Part shown: positions 23,637 to 31,633 of the stretch, one piece after another | Position numbering within the stretch: position 1 is the stretch's first letter | How the letters are laid out: the number at the start of each line of letters is the position of its first letter | Assembly: GCF_017877355.1 (NCBI RefSeq) | Contig: NZ_JAGIPR010000011.1 | Location: 62,001-126,000 of the forward strand | Source of the DNA: Chryseobacterium jejuense | GTDB taxonomy: Bacteria > Bacteroidota > Bacteroidia > Flavobacteriales > Weeksellaceae | Direction: 5' to 3' | DNA length: 64,000 bases | Program-made: the position numbers and the translations under genes | The notes under the pieces: generated by a model | The model's database searches: none | What the model was told of the DNA's origin: nothing | The model's input: the letters and a program-made list of their open reading frames with translations, nothing else

Positions 23637-24437
23637 TTATTTTCCTTTATAATTAGGTTTTCTTTTCTGCAAAAAGGCATTTACACCTTCTATGAAGTCT
23701 TCTGTTTCTGCCGCCTCCTGTTGTAGGTCTCCTTCCAGCTCCAACTGCTCTTTTAAAGTATTGGTGTAAGAGCTAGCGAAAGCTTTTTTCGTTAGCTTAA
23801 GAGCTGCTGTTGGCATATTAGCCATTCTCTCAAGAATTTCCATTGATTTTGGTCCGAATTCTTCTTCTGTGAAAACTTCTGCTACAAGACCATGAGCTTT
23901 AGATTCTTCGGCAGATAGTTTTTTACCTGTGAAAGCTAAATAATTCGCCAATTGTCTGCCTAAAAGTTTCGGTAAGAAATAGGTTCCTCCTGTATCAGGA
24001 ATTAAACCGATATTTGAAAATGCCTGAGCAAAATAAGCTTTGTTATTGGCTAACACAAAGTCACAGATTAATGCCAACATAGCACCAGCACCAACTGCAG
24101 GACCGTTTACTAAAGCAATAACCGGTTTTTTACAACGGGTAACCTCCATTACCAATGGGTTATAATAGTCTACCACAATTTTTCTGATGATGTCCTGATC
24201 GTGATGCTCTTTACCTACTGCAAAAGCTTCTTCAAGATTCTGACCTGAGCAAAAAGCTCTTCCTCTTCCAGAAATGGCAACACATCTTACGGTTTCATCC
24301 TCACTGCATTCTTTAATAAAGTCCTTCAGGTCCCCTAAAGATGGCTTTGTAAGCGCATTCATCGTTTCAGGCTGATTTAGGTATGCGATTTTAAGTTTCC
24401 CGTCAAAATGCGATTCAATATCGAGTTGTGTATACAT
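23637..24437 (-). CDS. paaG: 1,2-epoxyphenylacetyl-CoA isomerase
   Basis: 266 residues from the ATG at 24437 (MYTQLDIESHF). The longer frame to 24503 begins with TTG and encodes repeat DNA (VNCYIVILLN), so it is rejected. RAFCSGQNLEEAF, GPAVGAGAMLALICDFVLAN and GLIPDTGGTYFLPKLLGRQL, together with NTLKEQLELEGDLQQ, follow E. coli PaaG rather than PaaF. The enzyme converts the epoxide to oxepin-CoA. Confidence 0.88.
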   Translation of the reverse strand: MYTQLDIESHFDGKLKIAYLNQPETMNALTKPSLGDLKDFIKECSEDETVRCVAISGRGRAFCSGQNLEEAFAVGKEHHDQDIIRKIVVDYYNPLVMEVTRCKKPVIALVNGPAVGAGAMLALICDFVLANNKAYFAQAFSNIGLIPDTGGTYFLPKLLGRQLANYLAFTGKKLSAEESKAHGLVAEVFTEEEFGPKSMEILERMANMPTAALKLTKKAFASSYTNTLKEQLELEGDLQQEAAETEDFIEGVNAFLQKRKPNYKGK

Positions 24438-24471
24438 AAAATTTCTATTTAAATTCAGATAAATATAATAA

Positions 24472-24583
24472 TTTAACAGTATAACAATGTAACAATTTAC
24501 CAATTAGAACGTGAATATTTCAATGCAATGCATTATTGATACTATGAGATTGCTACATTATCAGATTGCTATATTGTTACATT
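24472..24583. repeat. 8-nt-periodic inverted repeat, site 5 (paaD/paaG junction)
   Basis: Left TTTAACAGTATAACAATG-TAACAATT-TACCAATT; right ATTGCTAC-ATTATCAG-ATTGCTAT-ATTGTTAC-ATTT, separated by about 45 bases. More diverged than sites 1, 4 and 8. Confidence 0.65.
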
Positions 24584-24585
24584 TC

Positions 24586-25050
24586 TTAATGGCATTTAAA
24601 ATAATCAAAAGGTTCCAGACAGTCTAAGCACTGATAAGAGGCTTTACACAAGGTAGACCCAAATCTGCTGATCTGTTTGGTATGCTCAGAACCACAACGT
24701 GGACATTTCTTCGGTTTCCCGATATGATGTTCATCTGCACCTTTTTCTGGTGGTGTGATTCCAAAAGCACGAAGTTTTTCTCTCGCTTCATCTGTCAGCC
24801 AATCGGTTGTCCATATTGGAAACATTTTGGTGACTACTTTTGCTTCCCATCCGTTTTCCTTCATAATCTTCTTGATATCTTCTTCGATGGTAAACATTGC
24901 CGGACACGCAGAATACGTAGGAGTAATCGTTACTTCACAGGAATTATCACCTGTGATTTCTGCTCCTCTTACAATTCCCAACTCCACAATGTTAATCACC
25001 GGAATTTCTGGATCGGGAACTAATTCTAATATTTCTAAAGGATTTTTCAA
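24586..25050 (-). CDS. paaD: Phenylacetyl-CoA epoxidase assembly subunit PaaD
   Basis: About 154 residues when started at TTG 25050 (LKNPLEILELVPDPEIPV), which fits the length of E. coli PaaD. The frame stays open to TTG 25116, where the extra codons run into the flanking repeat; no in-frame ATG exists, so the start is uncertain. VPDPEIPVINIVELGIVR and PTYSACPAMFTIEEDI are typical of the MIP18/PaaD family. A C-terminal zinc-ribbon-like pattern CPRCGSEH … CLDCLEPFDYFKCH is present. PaaD is thought to help maturation of the epoxidase. Confidence 0.85.
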   Translation of the reverse strand: MKNPLEILELVPDPEIPVINIVELGIVRGAEITGDNSCEVTITPTYSACPAMFTIEEDIKKIMKENGWEAKVVTKMFPIWTTDWLTDEAREKLRAFGITPPEKGADEHHIGKPKKCPRCGSEHTKQISRFGSTLCKASYQCLDCLEPFDYFKCH

Positions 25051-25103
25051 TCTTTTTTCTAATTTTTTAAACGCAAAGATTTCACTTAGCAAAATCAACA
25101 AAG

Positions 25104-25165
25104 AACAGTTTATCAATATCTCATTTTAAGATTGTTACATTGATAAATTGCTACATTGTTACATT
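25104..25165. repeat. 8-nt-periodic inverted repeat, site 6 (paaC/paaD junction)
   Basis: Short left arm AACAGTTTATCAAT; right arm ATTGTTAC-ATTGATAA-ATTGCTAC-ATTGTTAC-ATT. The left arm is truncated and merges with the 5' end of the paaD frame. Confidence 0.6.
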
Positions 25166-25172
25166 CCAGAAT

Positions 25173-25922
25173 TTACCATGTACATCCCGGATATGCTCTT
25201 TGCATATACTGAAGCTCACAAAGGATAAATCCGAAATATTCTGTATGATATCCTGTTCTTGATTTAGGCTGCATAAACAGATTGACTGGATACTCTAGTC
25301 CGAAGCTCTGGAAATCTTTCTCTGTTGCAGCAACGAATTCTTGATACAATTCATCAACATTCGGAACGATATTTAAAACAACAAGATCATCTTCACCTTC
25401 TGATTTAGCAAATAATCCTTTTGTATATTCCCAGATATTTTCAATTGCATTTTCTACACGCGTACGGCTTTCTTCTGTTCCCTGAGCAAAGATTTTCATC
25501 CAGGATGCAGCATGAGTATAGTGATATCTTACTTCCTTTAATGATTTCTGAGCAATAGCAGACAATTCTTCATTCGCTGAATTTGATAATGCTTCATACA
25601 TCAGTTTCTGATACATTGAGAAAACATAAACCTTTAAAATAGTCTGAGCATAATCTTCATTGGGAAGCTCTGTCCAGTGTGCGTTTACATATTCATGTTC
25701 ATATCTTAAAAATGCAATATCATCTTCACTTTTACCATTGTCGATTACTCTTGAAGCATAAACATAAAAGTTATTCGCTTGCCCAAGTTCATCCAAAGCG
25801 ATGTTCGTTAATGCAATATCTTCCTCTAAATAAGGACCTTCACCGCACCACGCAGACAAACGCTGTCCCATAATGAAACTGTCGTCTGCTAATTTTAATA
25901 AATAATTATATAATGGGTTCAT
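25173..25922 (-). CDS. paaC: Phenylacetyl-CoA epoxidase structural subunit PaaC
   Basis: 249 residues, all helical. DDSFIMGQRLSAWCGEGPYL, LDELGQANNFYVYASR and RYHYTHAASWMKIFAQGTEE match PaaC, the catalytically inactive ferritin-like partner of PaaA in the epoxidase core. It follows paaB after a spacer holding a different hairpin repeat. Confidence 0.93.
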   Translation of the reverse strand: MNPLYNYLLKLADDSFIMGQRLSAWCGEGPYLEEDIALTNIALDELGQANNFYVYASRVIDNGKSEDDIAFLRYEHEYVNAHWTELPNEDYAQTILKVYVFSMYQKLMYEALSNSANEELSAIAQKSLKEVRYHYTHAASWMKIFAQGTEESRTRVENAIENIWEYTKGLFAKSEGEDDLVVLNIVPNVDELYQEFVAATEKDFQSFGLEYPVNLFMQPKSRTGYHTEYFGFILCELQYMQRAYPGCTW

Positions 25923-25930
25923 TGTTTAAT

Positions 25931-26023
25931 AGATTTGGAGACCAATAGATGGTAGACGGATAGATAATTAGATAGACAGAGACCATAAAGTCTTTTATCT
26001 ATTCGTCTATTATCTCCAGGTCT
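25931..26023. repeat. Second type of intergenic hairpin (paaB/paaC junction)
   Basis: TAGACGGATAGATAA (left) and TTATCTATTCGTCTA (right) pair with one mismatch; outer GGAGACC and CCAGGTCT continue the symmetry. The unit is rich in GATAGA/TAGAC steps and is unrelated to the 8-nt repeat family. Confidence 0.6.
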
Positions 26024-26031
26024 TATTCATA

Positions 26032-26313
26032 TTACATATTTTTTACGTCGTTTGGAATCTCGTAGAAAGTTGGGTGACGGTATAGTTTGTCATCAGCCGG
26101 ATCAAAGAAAGCTTCTTTATCCACTCCTTCCGAAGTCACGATATATTTACTTGGAACTACCCAAACAGAAGTTCCTTCTTTTCTTCTTGTATAAACGTCT
26201 CTTGCGTTCTGTAAAGCCATTTCTGCTGTTGGCGCCTGTACTATTCCAACATGTTTGTGAGATAATCCTGGTTTAGTCTGAATAAACACTTCCCACATAT
26301 CTAAATTTGCCAT
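26032..26313 (-). CDS. paaB: Phenylacetyl-CoA epoxidase subunit PaaB
   Basis: 93 residues from the ATG at 26313 (MANLDMWEVFIQTKPGLSHK); an in-frame TTG two codons upstream is not needed. VGIVQAPTAEMALQNARDVYTRR and VWVVPSKYIVTS are highly characteristic. PaaB links the PaaA-PaaC core within the multicomponent monooxygenase. Confidence 0.93.
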   Translation of the reverse strand: MANLDMWEVFIQTKPGLSHKHVGIVQAPTAEMALQNARDVYTRRKEGTSVWVVPSKYIVTSEGVDKEAFFDPADDKLYRHPTFYEIPNDVKNM

Positions 26314-26325
26314 AGTCAAATTAAT

Positions 26326-26433
26326 TTAACAATGTATCAATGCACCAGTTTACCAATGAGATTCTTCGCTTTGCTCAGAATGACAAATTGATTGTTACAT
26401 TTTTACATTGGTATATTGTTACATTATTATATT
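26326..26433. repeat. 8-nt-periodic inverted repeat, site 7 (paaA/paaB junction)
   Basis: Left TAACAATG-TATCAATG-CACCAGTT-TACCAATG; right ATTGTTAC-ATTTTTAC-ATTGGTAT-ATTGTTAC-ATT. The loop contains GAGATTCTTCGCTTTGCTCA followed by GAATGACA (26358-26385). The paaA stop codon (26427-26429) lies inside the right arm. Confidence 0.75.
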
Positions 26434-27365
26434 ACTTCTTTTTGTTGTTTTTCTGCAAAAGCAATCGCTGCTTCTTTTACCCAGGAATTTTCTCTCTGAG
26501 CTTTTCTCTTGGTTTCTATACGTTTTTTGTTGCAGGGTCCATTTCCTTTTAAGATTTCCATGAATTCTCCCCAAGGAAGTTCTCCGAAATCGTAATGCTG
26601 TCTTTCTTCATTCCATTTCAGGTCTTTATCCGGAATGGTTAATCCTAGAAACTCAGCCTGAGAAACGGTAACATCAATAAATCTCTGACGAAGACTGTCG
26701 TTACTTTCTCTTTTTACTCTGTAATTCATAGAAATTTTAGAGTTTGGCGAGCTGTCATCATTCGGTCCGAACATCATTAAAGCCGGCCACCAGAAACGAT
26801 TTAATGAAGCCTGGGCCATTTCTTTCTGTTGTTTGGTACCACGGCAAAGTGCCATTAAGATTTCATATCCTTGTCTTTGGTGGAAAGATTCTTCTTTACA
26901 GATCTTTACCATCGCTCTTGAATAAGGACCATAAGAATTCCCCATTAACATTACCTGATTCATAATAGCAGCTCCATCTACCAACCAGCCGATAGCACCA
27001 ATATCTGCCCAGCTTAGTGTTGGATAATTGAAAATACTTGAATATTTTGCTTTTCCTTCCAGCATATCATCATAAGTAGCATCTCTGTCTGCTCTGATAC
27101 TTCCGTCTCCTAAAGTTTCCGTTGCAGAGTAAAGGTATAAACCGTGACCTGCCTCATCCTGAACTTTAGCTAAAAGTGCCATTTTTCTTCTTAATGAAGG
27201 GGCTCTGGAAATCCAGTTGGCTTCCGGTAACATTCCCACGATTTCAGAATGGGCATGCTGTGAAATCTGACGAACCAATAATTTTCTGTAATCATCAGGC
27301 ATTACATCTTTTGGTTCTACTTTATTTTCTTCGTGAACGTATTGAACAAATTTTTCTAAATCCAT
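26427..27365 (-). CDS. paaA: Phenylacetyl-CoA epoxidase catalytic subunit PaaA
   Basis: 312 residues (E. coli PaaA 309). Ferritin-like di-iron subunit: KVQDEAGHGLYLYSATETLG contains the ExxH ligand pair, and KICKEESFHQRQGYEILMAL the second. It catalyses epoxidation of the aromatic ring of phenylacetyl-CoA with electrons from PaaE. Start ATG at 27365 (MDLEKFVQYVHEENK). Confidence 0.95.
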   Translation of the reverse strand: MDLEKFVQYVHEENKVEPKDVMPDDYRKLLVRQISQHAHSEIVGMLPEANWISRAPSLRRKMALLAKVQDEAGHGLYLYSATETLGDGSIRADRDATYDDMLEGKAKYSSIFNYPTLSWADIGAIGWLVDGAAIMNQVMLMGNSYGPYSRAMVKICKEESFHQRQGYEILMALCRGTKQQKEMAQASLNRFWWPALMMFGPNDDSSPNSKISMNYRVKRESNDSLRQRFIDVTVSQAEFLGLTIPDKDLKWNEERQHYDFGELPWGEFMEILKGNGPCNKKRIETKRKAQRENSWVKEAAIAFAEKQQKEVI

Positions 27366-27389
27366 AATTAAAATTTTTTTAAAATTTTA

Positions 27390-27462
27390 AAATGTAACAA
27401 TGAATCAATTTAACAGTCTAGCAATAATTGTTACATTGGTAAACTGGTACATTGGTACATTA
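27390..27462. repeat. 8-nt-periodic inverted repeat, site 8 (paaE/paaA junction)
   Basis: The clearest example: TAACAATG-AATCAATT-TAACAGTC-TAGCAATA then ATTGTTAC-ATTGGTAA-ACTGGTAC-ATTGGTAC-ATTA. The arms meet directly with almost no loop, and every unit is exactly eight bases. Confidence 0.8.
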
Positions 27463-27463
27463 A

Positions 27464-28549
27464 TTACACGTCATAATTAAGCATCACCACATTCGTTGTC
27501 GGGTGACATTGACAGGTAAGAACGTAACCTCTGGCTACTTCGTCTTCGGTAAGTGCATAGTTTTTCTCCATGAAAACTTCTCCTTCTAAAACTTCCGCTT
27601 TACACGTACAACAAACTCCTCCTTTGCATGCAAAAGGCACAGGAAGATTGTCTTTCAATGCTTTATCTAAGATACTCTCTTTTTTGGAATTAAGGTGAAA
27701 CGAATATTCATCGTCATCAATGATTACCGTTACCATACTTTCAATATTGGCAATTGCTTTGAATTCATCACTCATTTCCTCTGTATTTTCTTCATCAGGA
27801 GCGGTGAAATATTCGAATAAAACCTGAATAGCAGGAACTTTTTTATCTTTTTTCAGATAGTCTGCAATTCCTTTAATCATTTCCGAAGGACCACAGATAA
27901 AATAAGTGGATTCTTTTACATCTATATCTGTATATCTTTCAAACAACTGATCTAACTTTTCAGGAGAAATTCTTCCTTCAAAAACTGGATCTTCGTGTTT
28001 TTCACGACTTACCAGATACACTACTTTAAATCTTCCATTGAATTGTTCTACCAACTTATCAATTTCAGCTTTTCTTAAAATGTGATTCATGCTTCTGTTA
28101 CTGTAGAACAAATAAGCATTACTGTTAGGCTCCTGATAAAGACTTTCTTTGATATTGGATAAAACCGGCGTGATTCCGCTTCCTGCAGCCAAACCAACAT
28201 ATGTTTTTACGTTAGTCGGGTGATAAGAAGTGTTGAAACCGCCCATTGGAGGCATTACTTCCAGCATTTCATCCATATGAAGATGCTCATTGAAATATCC
28301 TGATACTTTTCCGTTTTCCAGCAATTTCACCAAAACTTCCAGCGTGTTGCTTTTTTCACTTGGAGCATTACAGATAGAGTAAGAACGCCTTTCCTCATTT
28401 CCATTAATCATCATTCGGAAATTAAGGTATTGTCCTTGTTTGAACCTGAACTTGTCTTTCAGCTCTTCAGGAATTTCCACCGCTACATTCACAGCGTCTG
28501 AAGTATCCTTCTGAACCTTTACAGTTTTAAGTTTATAAAATGAATTCAT
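27464..28549 (-). CDS. paaE: Phenylacetyl-CoA epoxidase reductase PaaE
   Basis: 361 residues. FAD domain with RRSYSICNAP, NAD domain with GLAAGSGITPVLSNIK, and a C-terminal plant-type [2Fe-2S] domain with FACKGGVCCTC (C-x4-C-x2-C) and a fourth Cys in YVLTCQCHP. It passes electrons from NAD(P)H to PaaA. Confidence 0.95.
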   Translation of the reverse strand: MNSFYKLKTVKVQKDTSDAVNVAVEIPEELKDKFRFKQGQYLNFRMMINGNEERRSYSICNAPSEKSNTLEVLVKLLENGKVSGYFNEHLHMDEMLEVMPPMGGFNTSYHPTNVKTYVGLAAGSGITPVLSNIKESLYQEPNSNAYLFYSNRSMNHILRKAEIDKLVEQFNGRFKVVYLVSREKHEDPVFEGRISPEKLDQLFERYTDIDVKESTYFICGPSEMIKGIADYLKKDKKVPAIQVLFEYFTAPDEENTEEMSDEFKAIANIESMVTVIIDDDEYSFHLNSKKESILDKALKDNLPVPFACKGGVCCTCKAEVLEGEVFMEKNYALTEDEVARGYVLTCQCHPTTNVVMLNYDV

Positions 28550-28638
28550 TATTTTTTTAGTATTCTATTTTTTTCCAACATTGAACAATCTTTATTTCTC
28601 ATAAACAGATAGAAACATATTCTGCTCAACAATTATTT

Positions 28639-28980
28639 TTATATATCTTTTCTCTTTAGCTCTTCCACTACATTTTCTCCTATCTGCATCACTGATTTCA
28701 TACTATTCTCGATCTTATTAATAATAGATTCCCGAGGACCATTCTTCCATTCATCACTTGAATAAAAAGCCTCTAAATCATCATACATCTTTTTCTCATT
28801 CTCAAAAGAACGGATCAAATAGTAACAATCTGGATCATGAAGCGAATTTCCATATGAAACGACATCAATTCCATTATTAACATGCAAGGGGACACTTATA
28901 TTCTCCATGATATGATGGAACTCCTTTCCAGTACCTTTTTTTAAAGTATACTGCAAAATTTCTATGATCTTATTTTTCAT
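28639..28980 (-). CDS. NIPSNAP-like small protein in the paa operon
   Basis: 113 residues. IIEILQYTLKKGTGKEFHHI, a central GNSLHDPDCYYLIRSF and YSSDEWKNGPRESIINKIE give the ferredoxin-like alpha-beta pattern of NIPSNAP/antibiotic-biosynthesis-monooxygenase folds. No catalytic role can be deduced. It starts 15 bases after paaK and probably shares its transcript. Confidence 0.65.
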   Translation of the reverse strand: MKNKIIEILQYTLKKGTGKEFHHIMENISVPLHVNNGIDVVSYGNSLHDPDCYYLIRSFENEKKMYDDLEAFYSSDEWKNGPRESIINKIENSMKSVMQIGENVVEELKRKDI

Positions 28981-28994
28981 ATCATTTTTATGAA

Positions 28995-30329
28995 CTATAA
29001 TCTAATATCTTTATTTGTTTTCAGTATTCTATTAATTTTTCCACCTTCGCACTTCGGCAAACTGTCCTGAGCATGAACCTTCACTTTCGTGGTAATCCCT
29101 ACTCTCTTTTTTATTTCGTTTTCAATATTTTTTCCGAAGCTTCCGACAAAATTAAAATAATCATCGGTATTTGCTTCTATTTTTTGTGCATTGACCAGCT
29201 CATCATCAATTTCAACATCAATATCTAAGGCTACACACATCTGTTCCTTTTCAACAGGGGTCAGATAATAATTAGGAACTACTCCTTTTACATGGGAAAA
29301 TGCATCTTCAATCTGACTTGGATATACATTTACACCTCTTACAATCAGCATATCATCTGCTCTGCCAACGATAGGTTTCATTTTCACCATCGTTCTTTTG
29401 GCATTTTCGTCGTAATAAAGGCTTGTAATATCATTCGTCCAGTAACGCAGAAGCGGCATTGCCTTTTTCGTTAAAGTGGTAATCACCAATACACCTTCTT
29501 CTCCGAAAGGAACCGGCTGTTTTGTAATAGGGTCCAGAATTTCAGGATAAAAATGATCTTCCCAAATGTAGGAACCTCCTTTCTCCTCAAAATCCTCCAT
29601 AGAAACTCCCGGCCCGATGATTTCACTTAAACCATAAATATTGGTAGCATGAACGCCTAATCTTTCTTCAATATGACCTCTGATAATTTCTGTCCAAGGT
29701 TCAGATCCTAGCACTGCATATTTAAGACTGATTTCTTCTGCAGAGATTCCTCTTTTAGCAAATTCATCAGCAATGGTTAAAGCATAAGATGGTGAACAAC
29801 AAATCACTTCAGGTTTAAAATCTACAATAAGGTCTACCTGTCTGGCTGTCATTCCTCCTGAGATGGGAAGTACACTCATCCCAAGTATTTCCGCTCCATA
29901 ATGAAGCCCTAATCCGCCTGTAAAAATCCCATAACCATAGGCATTATGCAATTGCATTCCAGGTCTTGCACCTGCTGCGTTGAGTGATCTTGCCACGACT
30001 TCGCTGAAAAGGTCTACATCTTCTTTAGTATATCCTACCACGGTTGGTTTTCCCGTAGTTCCGCTTGAACAGTGAATTCTCTGAAGTTCAGTTTTAGGAA
30101 CTGTAAATAAACCAAACGGGTAATGATCTCTTAAATCCTGTTTGTAAGTAATTGGAAGTTTCGTGATATCCTCAATGCTCCTTATATCCTGTGGAGATAT
30201 CTGCAATTCATCAAACTTTCTTTTATAAAACTCCGATTTCTCGTTCAGATAACCCATGAGATTTACTAACCGGTCGGATTGAAGCTGTCTCAACTGACCC
30301 AGCTCCAGATATTCAACTGAAAAATCCAT
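28995..30329 (-). CDS. paaK: Phenylacetate-CoA ligase
   Basis: 444 residues from the ATG at 30329 (MDFSVEYLELGQLRQLQSDR); the in-frame codons upstream to 30344 overlap the putative operator and are rejected. The AMP-binding P-loop is HCSSGTTGKPTVVGYT, followed by AYGYGIFTGGLGLHYGAE and the C-terminal IVGRADDMLIVRGVNVYPSQ. It activates phenylacetate to phenylacetyl-CoA with ATP, the first step of the pathway and the probable first gene of the transcript. Confidence 0.95.
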   Translation of the reverse strand: MDFSVEYLELGQLRQLQSDRLVNLMGYLNEKSEFYKRKFDELQISPQDIRSIEDITKLPITYKQDLRDHYPFGLFTVPKTELQRIHCSSGTTGKPTVVGYTKEDVDLFSEVVARSLNAAGARPGMQLHNAYGYGIFTGGLGLHYGAEILGMSVLPISGGMTARQVDLIVDFKPEVICCSPSYALTIADEFAKRGISAEEISLKYAVLGSEPWTEIIRGHIEERLGVHATNIYGLSEIIGPGVSMEDFEEKGGSYIWEDHFYPEILDPITKQPVPFGEEGVLVITTLTKKAMPLLRYWTNDITSLYYDENAKRTMVKMKPIVGRADDMLIVRGVNVYPSQIEDAFSHVKGVVPNYYLTPVEKEQMCVALDIDVEIDDELVNAQKIEANTDDYFNFVGSFGKNIENEIKKRVGITTKVKVHAQDSLPKCEGGKINRILKTNKDIRL

Positions 30330-30337
30330 AAAACTAA

Positions 30338-30351
30338 CTAACATTTGTTAG
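30338..30351. promoter_or_regulatory. Putative PaaR operator
   Basis: CTAACATTTGTTAG is a perfect 6-bp inverted repeat with a 2-base centre. It differs only at one symmetric pair from the pattern CNAACGNNCGTTNG that I recall for the TetR-family PaaR of Thermus. It lies directly downstream of the predicted paaK promoter, where a bound repressor would cover the start site. Confidence 0.65.
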
Positions 30352-30354
30352 GTG

Positions 30355-30384
30355 TAAATTTAAAAAGATTTTGGTAGCTGGCAA
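30355..30384 (-). promoter_or_regulatory. Predicted promoter of the paa operon
   Basis: On the minus strand TTG (30384-30382), a 19-base spacer and TAAATTTA (30362-30355) fit the Bacteroidota promoter pattern TTG-N19-TAnnTTTG with one mismatch at the last base. The expected start site falls within the operator at 30338-30351. Confidence 0.5.
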
Positions 30385-30695
30385 AATTTTTATGATTTTC
30401 GTCATATTTTGAACGATTCTAAATAATAGATCCAGGACTATCAGGAGCTAACTACAAAGTTGTAAAAATTTTAAGCACTCAATTAATGATAAAATTCAGT
30501 TGAAAAGCGCATACAAGTGATTACAAAATCATCGATTTATATTTTAACTGAAGTCATTCAGAGCAGAACGAAGTAGAGCATGGAATCTATATAAAATATT
30601 ATAGTCGTGATAGGGTAATAGGTCAATAGCCTAACAGTTTCTATTGATTAGTTATAGAGATTCTTCCTTCGTCAGAATGACAGAGAATATATTAA
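30385..30695. other. Intergenic region between paaK and the TetR gene
   Basis: No gene is visible. Two inverted copies of a short dispersed motif occur: 30553-30588 (GTCATTCAGAGCAGAACGAA …) and 30657-30682 (GAGATTCTTCCTTCGTCAGA …). The DNA between them is AT-rich and has repeat-like composition (TAGGGTAA-TAGGTCAA-TAGCCTAA). Confidence 0.5.
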
Positions 30696-31271
30696 CTACT
30701 TTTGATTTCCTAAAAGCCCATAAAGGATCTTTTCCCTTATCTCATCAGTAATTTCATCGGTAGAATCACTACTTCTTTTGAACCAGAAATAGGAATTATT
30801 CAGGGTATGAAGAATGAATCTTGTAGTAAATGATGGTGATTTCAGTTCCCAGTTTTCTGCTTGATAGATTTCAGAAATTAACTTTTCCACTTCCAGTTGG
30901 TAACTTTTTCTCAGTTCTACAAACTCAGAAAGCCTTTCTTCCAGATGTCTCCATTCTATGGAATAAATATGGGTAACATCACGGTTTTTAAGAACAACAG
31001 ATAGGTGTTTATCTAAAAATAAATTCAGTTTTTCCCTTGGAACAATATCTGTATTCTTTACTTCCTGAAGCTCATCGAAAAACTCTTGTGCAATACCAAA
31101 ACAAACCCATTCCAGAATTTCTTCCTTCGAACGGATGTGTGCATATAATGATGCTGCCTTGATATTAAGCTTTGTAGCCAGATCTCTTACCGAGCTCCCC
31201 ATATACCCTTTCTCCTTGAAAAGTTCTACGGCTACGTTTAATATTTTCCTTTGTTTTTCTTTAAGTTCCAT
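30696..31271 (-). CDS. paaR: TetR-family regulator, PaaR-type
   Basis: 191 residues. N-terminal TetR helix-turn-helix: NVAVELFKEKGYMGSSVRDL, KLNIKAASLYAHIRSKEEIL. The ligand domain includes RDVTHIYSIEWRHLEERLSE. TetR regulators with this context are repressors released by phenylacetyl-CoA. It is transcribed towards paaK and separated from it by 366 bases. No PaaX (GntR-type) regulator is present, so this is the probable pathway regulator; the symbol is by context. Confidence 0.8.
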   Translation of the reverse strand: MELKEKQRKILNVAVELFKEKGYMGSSVRDLATKLNIKAASLYAHIRSKEEILEWVCFGIAQEFFDELQEVKNTDIVPREKLNLFLDKHLSVVLKNRDVTHIYSIEWRHLEERLSEFVELRKSYQLEVEKLISEIYQAENWELKSPSFTTRFILHTLNNSYFWFKRSSDSTDEITDEIREKILYGLLGNQK

Positions 31272-31633
31272 CTGTAAAAATGCAAAAGTAGTTATTCTGA
31301 AATAAATTAAGCACTTCAGCTAAGCAAATTCACTCATTTTCAAATCCCTCTTCTCGGCTTTCAAATTCAAGACTGACGAATTGTTCACCAATTTCAAAGA
31401 AGATTTTGAAGAATCGGAAATTTTGTCTCGTTAAATTATCGTTAAAAATACATAATCCGGAAATTTTGTCTATATTTTTTGTAAATTTAATAATTGAACA
31501 GTTTTTGCGATACAGTCATCGATTACATGATTAAATAATTGATAGGCATTAAGAAACTAAGCCTGAAAATTTAGTTTCTTGATGTTTTTTAAAACTAAAC
31601 TTTGAACGAATCATTACCAAAAATATAGAAAAT
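31272..31633. other. Divergent intergenic region between paaR and clpB
   Basis: Contents: a minus-strand -7 box TACTTTTG (31290-31283) for the TetR gene; two exact 14-base direct repeats CGGAAATTTTGTCT at 31415-31428 and 31458-31471; and a perfect 10-bp hairpin (31551-31580) in the likely clpB leader. No open frame of note. Confidence 0.55.
31551..31590 (+). promoter_or_regulatory. Hairpin with T-tract in the clpB leader
   Basis: AAGAAACTAA (31551-31560) pairs perfectly with TTAGTTTCTT (31571-31580) around ten bases, followed by GATGTTTTTT. It lies 54-83 bases before the clpB ATG. It could be an attenuator, a heat-sensitive structure or a regulator site; no heat-shock operator of the CIRCE type is visible. 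Confidence 0.45.

Noticed and set aside
24437..24503. N-terminal extension of paaG from a TTG at 24503
   Set aside because: The extra codons translate the intergenic repeat (VNCYIVILLN). Similar peptides appear at the beginning of the open frames of paaJ and paaD; they are not protein-coding.
17546..27462. The 8-base repeats as a CRISPR array
   Set aside because: There are no constant repeats with unique spacers; the units are 8 bases, degenerate, arranged as inverted arms and scattered over several gene junctions.
30385..30695. Possible small RNA between paaK and paaR
   Set aside because: Inverted motif copies are present, but no promoter-terminator pair could be identified, so nothing specific is supported.
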